DNA of 64,000 nt from the NCBI GenBank assembly GCA_041691315.1, contig JBEPUW010000015.1, positions 16,634-80,633 of the forward strand, read 5' to 3'. The notes under the pieces were generated by a model. The model was not told the origin of the DNA. It saw nothing but the letters and a program-made list of their open reading frames with translations, and searched no databases. Numbering within the stretch: position 1 is the stretch's first letter; every line of letters starts with the position of its first letter. The DNA is from Poindextera sp041691315. GTDB lineage: Bacteria; Pseudomonadota; Alphaproteobacteria; Caulobacterales; Caulobacteraceae. Of the stretch, positions 57,261-64,000 are shown piece after piece. The translations under genes and the position numbers were made by a program.

Positions 57261-58541
57261 CTATTGGTCTTTGTCGCCGGCTGCAGCGTCGGCCTTGACC
57301 AGCTTGACCTTGGCGCCGTCGCGCAGCGGCTTGTCGCTGATCGCCACCACCTCGCCCGGCTGTACGCCCGCCAGTACGACCTGGCCTGTACTCTCCTGCG
57401 GACCCAGGCCCACGGCGCGGCGCTCGAGCCGGCCGTCGGTGATCACGAACACCACCGACTGGCCGCCGTCCTCGGTCTTCACCGCATCGGCGGGCACGAT
57501 CACGCCGCGCCCGGCGACCGGGCCGGGCCTGGCGCCGGCCGGGGCGGGGCTGAGAAAGGTCACCCGCGCCCCCATCTCCGGCACGATGCGGGCGTCCTTG
57601 GCCTTCAGCTCGACCCGTACGGTCACCGTCGCCTTGGAGCGGTCGGCGGTCGGGATCACCGCGATCACCTCGGCGGGAATCTCCCAGTCCGGATAGGCGT
57701 TCAGTTTGACCACCGCCGGCATGCCCTGATGCACCCGGTTGATGAAGCTCTCGGCCACATCGACCTCGACCTCGAGCGAGTCCATGTCGACGATGGTGCA
57801 GATGCCGGTGCGGGTGAAGCCGCCGCCGGCGGAGATCGGCGAGACGATCTCACCCGGCTGGGCGGCCTTGACCGTCACCACCCCGGAAAACGGCGCACGC
57901 ACGATGGTGTCGTCGAGCGCGCGCCGCGCCACCAGCAGTTCGGCCTGCGACACGGCCAGCTGGCCGCGCGACACCGCCAGGCTGGCGCGGGCGCTATCAT
58001 AGGCCGTGCGGGTGTCGTCGATGGCCTGGGTGGCGATGATCCCCTGGCCGGCGGCGCCGCGATAGCGCCGATACTTGATGTCGGCATTGGCGAGATTGGC
58101 CTGGGCCAGCTGTACGTTGGCCTGGGCCTGGGCGACCTGGGCCTGGCTCTGCGCGGCGCTGGCGTTGGCGTTGGACGGATCCAGCCTGGCGATGACCTGG
58201 CCGGCCTGCACATGGTCGCCTTCCTCGATCAGCACGGCCTGCACCATGCCGGTGATCTTCGATGAGACGGTCGCCTGCCGGCGCGCCACCACATAGCCGG
58301 AGGCGTCGAGCAACGCCGTGCCGCCCTGGGCCGCGCCGGTGGATCCCAAGGCCGTCGCGGTCGCGGACCGCACCGGTATGCGATCCGGCTGGGCGATGAG
58401 GAACCAGGCCAGGGCGACCGCGGCCAGCACCACCAGGGCGATGATGACGATAAGGAGCCATGGCCTTCCGCCGCCGGGCGGGCGCCTGGGTTTCTCGGTC
58501 CGGTCGATGCGAAGCTGGTGCAGCAGCGCGTCATTGGTCAT
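57261..58541 (-). CDS. Periplasmic adaptor (membrane fusion) protein of the exporter
   Basis: A 426-residue HlyD/MacA-type protein. After a cytoplasmic start, a transmembrane helix (about residues 31-50, LLIVIIALVVLAAVALAWFL) anchors it; a lipoyl half-motif ATVSSKITGMVQAVLIEEGD is followed by a long helical hairpin of Ala/Gln-rich heptads (residues 120-200, QAQVAQAQANVQLAQANLAN), then RAPFSGVVTVKAAQPGEIVS and beta-barrel domains. First gene of the four-gene exporter operon. Start MTNDALLHQ is chosen because upstream residues are not family-like. Confidence 0.9.
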   Translation of the reverse strand: MTNDALLHQLRIDRTEKPRRPPGGGRPWLLIVIIALVVLAAVALAWFLIAQPDRIPVRSATATALGSTGAAQGGTALLDASGYVVARRQATVSSKITGMVQAVLIEEGDHVQAGQVIARLDPSNANASAAQSQAQVAQAQANVQLAQANLANADIKYRRYRGAAGQGIIATQAIDDTRTAYDSARASLAVSRGQLAVSQAELLVARRALDDTIVRAPFSGVVTVKAAQPGEIVSPISAGGGFTRTGICTIVDMDSLEVEVDVAESFINRVHQGMPAVVKLNAYPDWEIPAEVIAVIPTADRSKATVTVRVELKAKDARIVPEMGARVTFLSPAPAGARPGPVAGRGVIVPADAVKTEDGGQSVVFVITDGRLERRAVGLGPQESTGQVVLAGVQPGEVVAISDKPLRDGAKVKLVKADAAAGDKDQ

Positions 58542-58825
58542 CGGCGGCGCGCCGCCGAAATCGCGCCTGGACGAGCCCGGACAGGCCCCGAAACTGACGA
58601 CATGACCCCCCTGCCAATCTACGATCGGGTATCTCAAGCATACACGCCTCAGACCCCGGAGACACTACGAAGCTGTAAGCTTTGCAACCAGGGCGGGGCC
58701 TTCGCCAGGCCAATCCGCCGGCCAGTCGAAAAGGCGGCGAACGGACAAGTTTTTTTGCACCGCAGCGCACCGGATGCTAAAGAGTTTCATGAACTTCGCG
58801 CCCGATTCTCGCGTCTGATCCCCCG

Positions 58826-61627
<2,802 letters not shown>

Positions 61628-61687
61628 CAGCGCGGCGATTTCCAAGTCCATCGGCGGGCGCGGTAATCTTGACCGGGGGATAACAGT

Positions 61688-62182
61688 ATGACGCGTGTCG
61701 GCCTCTATCCCGGCACTTTCGACCCGATCCACAACGGGCACATCGACATCTTGGCCCGTGCGGCGACGCTGGTCGACAAGCTGGTCATCGGGGTCGCCAT
61801 CAACAACGAAAAGGGCCCGATGTTCTCGCTCGATGAGCGGATTGCGATGACCCGGCGCGAGACTGAGCCGCTGAAGCGCATCACCGAGATCGAGGTCATT
61901 CCGTACGAAAGCCTGACCATCCACTTCGCTCGCGAGGTCGGCGCTTCGATGCTGTTGCGCGGCCTTCGTGCGGTCACCGACTACGACTACGAGTTCCAGT
62001 TGATGGCGATGAACCAGCAACTCGACCGTTCGATCGAGACCGTCTTCCTGATGGCCGACCCGCATCACATGGCGGTGTCGTCGAACCTGGTGAAGGTGAT
62101 CGCGCGCATGGGTGGCGACGTTACCCCGTTCGTGACCCCGTCGGTCGTCAAGGACCTGATGAAGAAGGTGAAGCCCGCATGA
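61688..62182 (+). CDS. coaD: Phosphopantetheine adenylyltransferase
   Basis: A 164-residue enzyme joining ATP and 4'-phosphopantetheine in coenzyme A synthesis. The nucleotidyltransferase motif is VGLYPGTFDPIHNGHIDILA, with the T/HxGH; YEFQLMAMNQQLDRSIETVF and VSSNLVKVIARMGGDVT finish the active site (ISSTxIR-like element is VSSNLVKV). It sits 60 bases after gyrA and overlaps the next gene by four bases. gyrA-coaD is an order I recall from Caulobacter. Confidence 0.95.
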   Translation: MTRVGLYPGTFDPIHNGHIDILARAATLVDKLVIGVAINNEKGPMFSLDERIAMTRRETEPLKRITEIEVIPYESLTIHFAREVGASMLLRGLRAVTDYDYEFQLMAMNQQLDRSIETVFLMADPHHMAVSSNLVKVIARMGGDVTPFVTPSVVKDLMKKVKPA

Positions 62183-63045
62183 GCCGTGTCGTTCTGGGCT
62201 TGGCGGCAAGCTTGCTGGCCATGGCGCCGGCGCTTGCCCAGACGCCGGCGGTCCCCGCCGCGCCGGCCGTGACGGCGCCGCCGCCCGGACCCGGCGACTG
62301 GCGGCCGATCGACGCCGCCAACACCCTGGTCATCGACACCAACCAGGGCCGCGTCCTTGTCGAACTCTATCCGCAGATGGCCCCGGCCACGGTCGCCCAG
62401 GTCGAGACCCTGGCGCGCCAGCACGTCTATGACGGCCTGACCTTCTTCCGGGTCATCGACGGCTTCATGGACCAGACCGGCGATCCGCAGAACAACGGCG
62501 CCGGCGGCTCGACCCTGCCCAACGTCAAGGCGGAGTTCGTCTTCCGGCACGCGCCCGGCGCCGGCGAGACCGACGTCGCGCAGATTCCAGGTGGCGAGGT
62601 CGGCTTTGTCGGCGCGCTGCCGGAGGTGAGCCAGCCCGGCGCCATGGCCGCCATCACCGTCGACGGCAAGGTGAACGGCTTTGGCCTGTTCTGCGCCGGA
62701 ACCATCGGCATGGCGCGGGCGGAATCCAACGATTCCGCCAACAGCCAGTTCTTCCTGATGCGCGGCGACCATTTCGAACTCGACCAGAAATACACCGCCT
62801 TCGGCCGCGTCGTCATGGGCGAACAGATTGTGCGCGCCATCAAGACCGGCGAGCCGGTGGCCGAACCGCGAGACCGCATGCTGACCGTCCGCGTCCTGGC
62901 CGACCTGCCGCCCGCCGGCCGCCCCAATCCGCGCCTGCTGGACACATCGACCGCCTATTTCAAGGCCCGGGTCGAGGCCGCCCACGCCGCCCAGCGCGAC
63001 GACTTCAACCCCTGTGCGGTCAATATCCCGGTCCAGGGCGGGTAG
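62179..63045 (+). CDS. Periplasmic cyclophilin-type peptidyl-prolyl isomerase
   Basis: A 288-residue protein with a signal peptide (LGLAASLLAMAPALAQ). The cyclophilin domain covers about residues 50-240: LTFFRVIDGFMDQTGDPQNN, with the catalytic Arg in FFRVI, and SNDSANSQFFLMRGDHFELD, FGRVVMGEQIVRAI. A Gly/Ser loop within (NGAGGSTLPNVKAEFVF) and a C-terminal extension to FNPCAVNIPVQG are longer than in small cyclophilins. It overlaps coaD (ATGA). Confidence 0.92.
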   Translation: MSRVVLGLAASLLAMAPALAQTPAVPAAPAVTAPPPGPGDWRPIDAANTLVIDTNQGRVLVELYPQMAPATVAQVETLARQHVYDGLTFFRVIDGFMDQTGDPQNNGAGGSTLPNVKAEFVFRHAPGAGETDVAQIPGGEVGFVGALPEVSQPGAMAAITVDGKVNGFGLFCAGTIGMARAESNDSANSQFFLMRGDHFELDQKYTAFGRVVMGEQIVRAIKTGEPVAEPRDRMLTVRVLADLPPAGRPNPRLLDTSTAYFKARVEAAHAAQRDDFNPCAVNIPVQGG

Positions 63046-63055
63046 CCAAAGACCT

Positions 63056-63305
63056 CTCCCAAAGGGAGAGGGAGGGGCCCGCGCGCGCAGCGCAGCGGGA
63101 AGGTGAGGGGTTACGAGCTCTCGGATTATCCTGAAACGGCGTATGCCCGTCGAGAGCGGTGTTCGCCAAATCGTTGGCGAACACATCGTCGCGAGAAGGC
63201 TCGCGCCGCCGCTCTCGACCCTCCCACAGCGCGAGGCGCTGTGGGGCCCTCCTTCTCGCCACGGGAGAAGTCATAAGGGCGCGGCCCCTCCTTCTCCTTT
63301 GGGAG
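63056..63305. repeat. Composite palindrome with branched interior, upstream of aspS
   Basis: It lies in the 342-base gap before aspS, which has no gene. Outer arms (63056-63079 and 63283-63305) pair, CTCCCAAAGGGAG-type against CTCCTTTGGGAG. Inside, GTCGAGAGCGG (63149-63159) pairs with CCGCTCTCGAC (63209-63219), enclosing the hairpin TGTTCGCCAA/TTGGCGAACA (63160-63183) and CGCGAG/CTCGCG (63190-63205). A third perfect hairpin, CCCACAGCGC/GCGCTGTGGG, is at 63223-63245. It could act as a mobile repeat or as an RNA structure in the aspS leader. Confidence 0.75.
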
Positions 63306-63387
63306 TCTGCGAGACGCCCAATCTTGACATGGCCGCGCCGCCATGCGCCCTTCCGCGCCTTTCCAAATCAAGCCCAGGCCCGCCTCG

Positions 63388-64000
63388 TGACCACCCTGCA
63401 CGCCTATCGTACCCACACCTGTGGCGAGCTTCGCCAAGGCGACGCGGGTGAGGGGGTGCGGCTGTCCGGCTGGATCCACCGCAAGCGCGACCACGGCGGG
63501 TTGATGTTCATCGACCTGCGCGACCACTATGGCCTGACCCAGCTGGTGCTGAGCCCCGACACCCCCGGCTTCGACGTCGCCGAGCGGCTGCGCGCCGAGA
63601 GCGTCATCCGCATCGACGGCCAGGTGGTCGCCCGCAGCGCCGAGACGCTGAACGCCAACCTGCCCACCGGCGCGGTCGAGGTGCGCGTTTCCGCGATCGA
63701 AGTGCTGTCCGAGGCCGCGGAACTGCCGGTACCGGTGTTCGGCGAGCCCGACTATCCGGAAGAGCTCAGGCTGAAATACCGCTATCTCGACCTGCGCCGC
63801 GAAAGCCTGCACCGCAGCATCGTGCTGCGCTCGCGGGTGATCGATTCCGTGCGCCGGCGCATGATCGACCAGGGATTCCTGGAGTTCCAGACCCCGATCC
63901 TGACCGCCTCCTCGCCAGAGGGAGCGCGCGACTTCCTGGTGCCGTCGCGCCTGCATCCCGGCAAGTTCTACGCCCTGCCGCAGGCGCCGCAGCAGTTCAA
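63388..64000 (+). CDS. aspS: Aspartyl-tRNA synthetase, N-terminal part
   Basis: The first 204 codons of a class IIb synthetase; the rest is beyond the window. It starts at GTG 63388. The tRNA anticodon-binding domain is visible (GVRLSGWIHRKRDHGGLMFI, DHYGLTQLVLSPDTPGF) and motif 1-like ELRLKYRYLDLRRESLHRSI, then GFLEFQTPILTASSPEGARD and PQAPQQFK. The PEGARDFLVPSR text is the class II catalytic start. A candidate -35 TTGACA lies at 63324-63329 after the composite palindrome. Confidence 0.95.

Noticed and set aside
58542..58825. A small gene between the exporter adaptor and gyrA (103-codon frame)
   Set aside because: The frame overlaps the start of the adaptor gene and gyrA, and its sequence shows no family or start signal.
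63056..63305. CRISPR array or tRNA in the gap before aspS
   Set aside because: Repeats are inverted, not evenly spaced direct repeats, and no cloverleaf with T-loop or CCA-type acceptor pattern is present.

Overview
The window is high-GC, densely packed DNA from an alphaproteobacterium, most likely one of the Caulobacteraceae (Caulobacter or Phenylobacterium-like; genus inferred from gene content only). Pointers are a FlbT/FlaF flagellin locus with a TPR glycosyltransferase of the FlmG type, a sigma-54 promoter in front of the flagellin gene, two direct-repeat LexA boxes of the alphaproteobacterial form GAAC-N7-GAAC, and dispersed multi-hairpin palindromes between genes. No rRNA, tRNA, CRISPR array, prophage or complete insertion sequence was seen.

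Layout. 1-7.7 kb: a partial membrane protein, a LuxR-type regulator, methylmalonyl-CoA epimerase with a DUF1467 protein and lolC-lolD in an overlapping string, an acyl-CoA ligase, a repeat-filled gap and a glycine-zipper protein. 7.7-16.3 kb: a TrmA/RlmD-type RNA methyltransferase, a VanW-domain/glycosyltransferase-like gene broken by an apparent frameshift, an FAD oxidoreductase overlapping an ecdysteroid-kinase-like gene, a YjbR protein, an SOS-box radical SAM protein and a small glycosyltransferase. 15.5-21.2 kb: two enoyl-CoA hydratase-family genes, an acyl-CoA synthetase, a uracil-DNA glycosylase and ETF-ubiquinone oxidoreductase, together a fatty-acyl catabolism neighbourhood. 21.3-25.8 kb: a TPR lipoprotein with ispE, then amt-glnK on the other strand. 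26.2-33.9 kb: two secreted proteins ending in near-identical terminators, glyQS, ppdK and a DUF4337 protein. Part of glyS has codon use unlike its surroundings.

33.9-42.7 kb: an HD hydrolase, tyrosine phosphatase and Nudix/NrtR-like operon; a universal stress protein; a cytochrome c with a PQQ/sorbosone-dehydrogenase-like protein; a VapBC-type module; an AIM24 protein; a single-domain response regulator; a MoxR ATPase; and a very acidic protein. 42.8-52 kb is the flagellin locus: flmG, divergent flbT-flaF, a sigma-54 flagellin, a FlaG-like gene, a divergent second flagellin, a PseH-like acetyltransferase and a 943-residue exported-looking protein. 52-64 kb: SOS-box ssb, a second PIN/Phd module, a MacAB/Dev-like ABC exporter, gyrA, coaD, a periplasmic cyclophilin and the start of aspS, behind a 250-bp composite palindrome.

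The main coordinated system visible is flagellin production: transcription (sigma-54 with candidate enhancers), mRNA control (FlbT), secretion support (FlaF) and sugar modification (FlmG, with PseH making a pseudaminic-acid precursor). The most unusual items are the broken VanW-glycosyltransferase gene, the mosaic stretch in glyS, the 943-residue flagellar-locus protein, the nested palindromes, and the predicted branched structure upstream of aspS.
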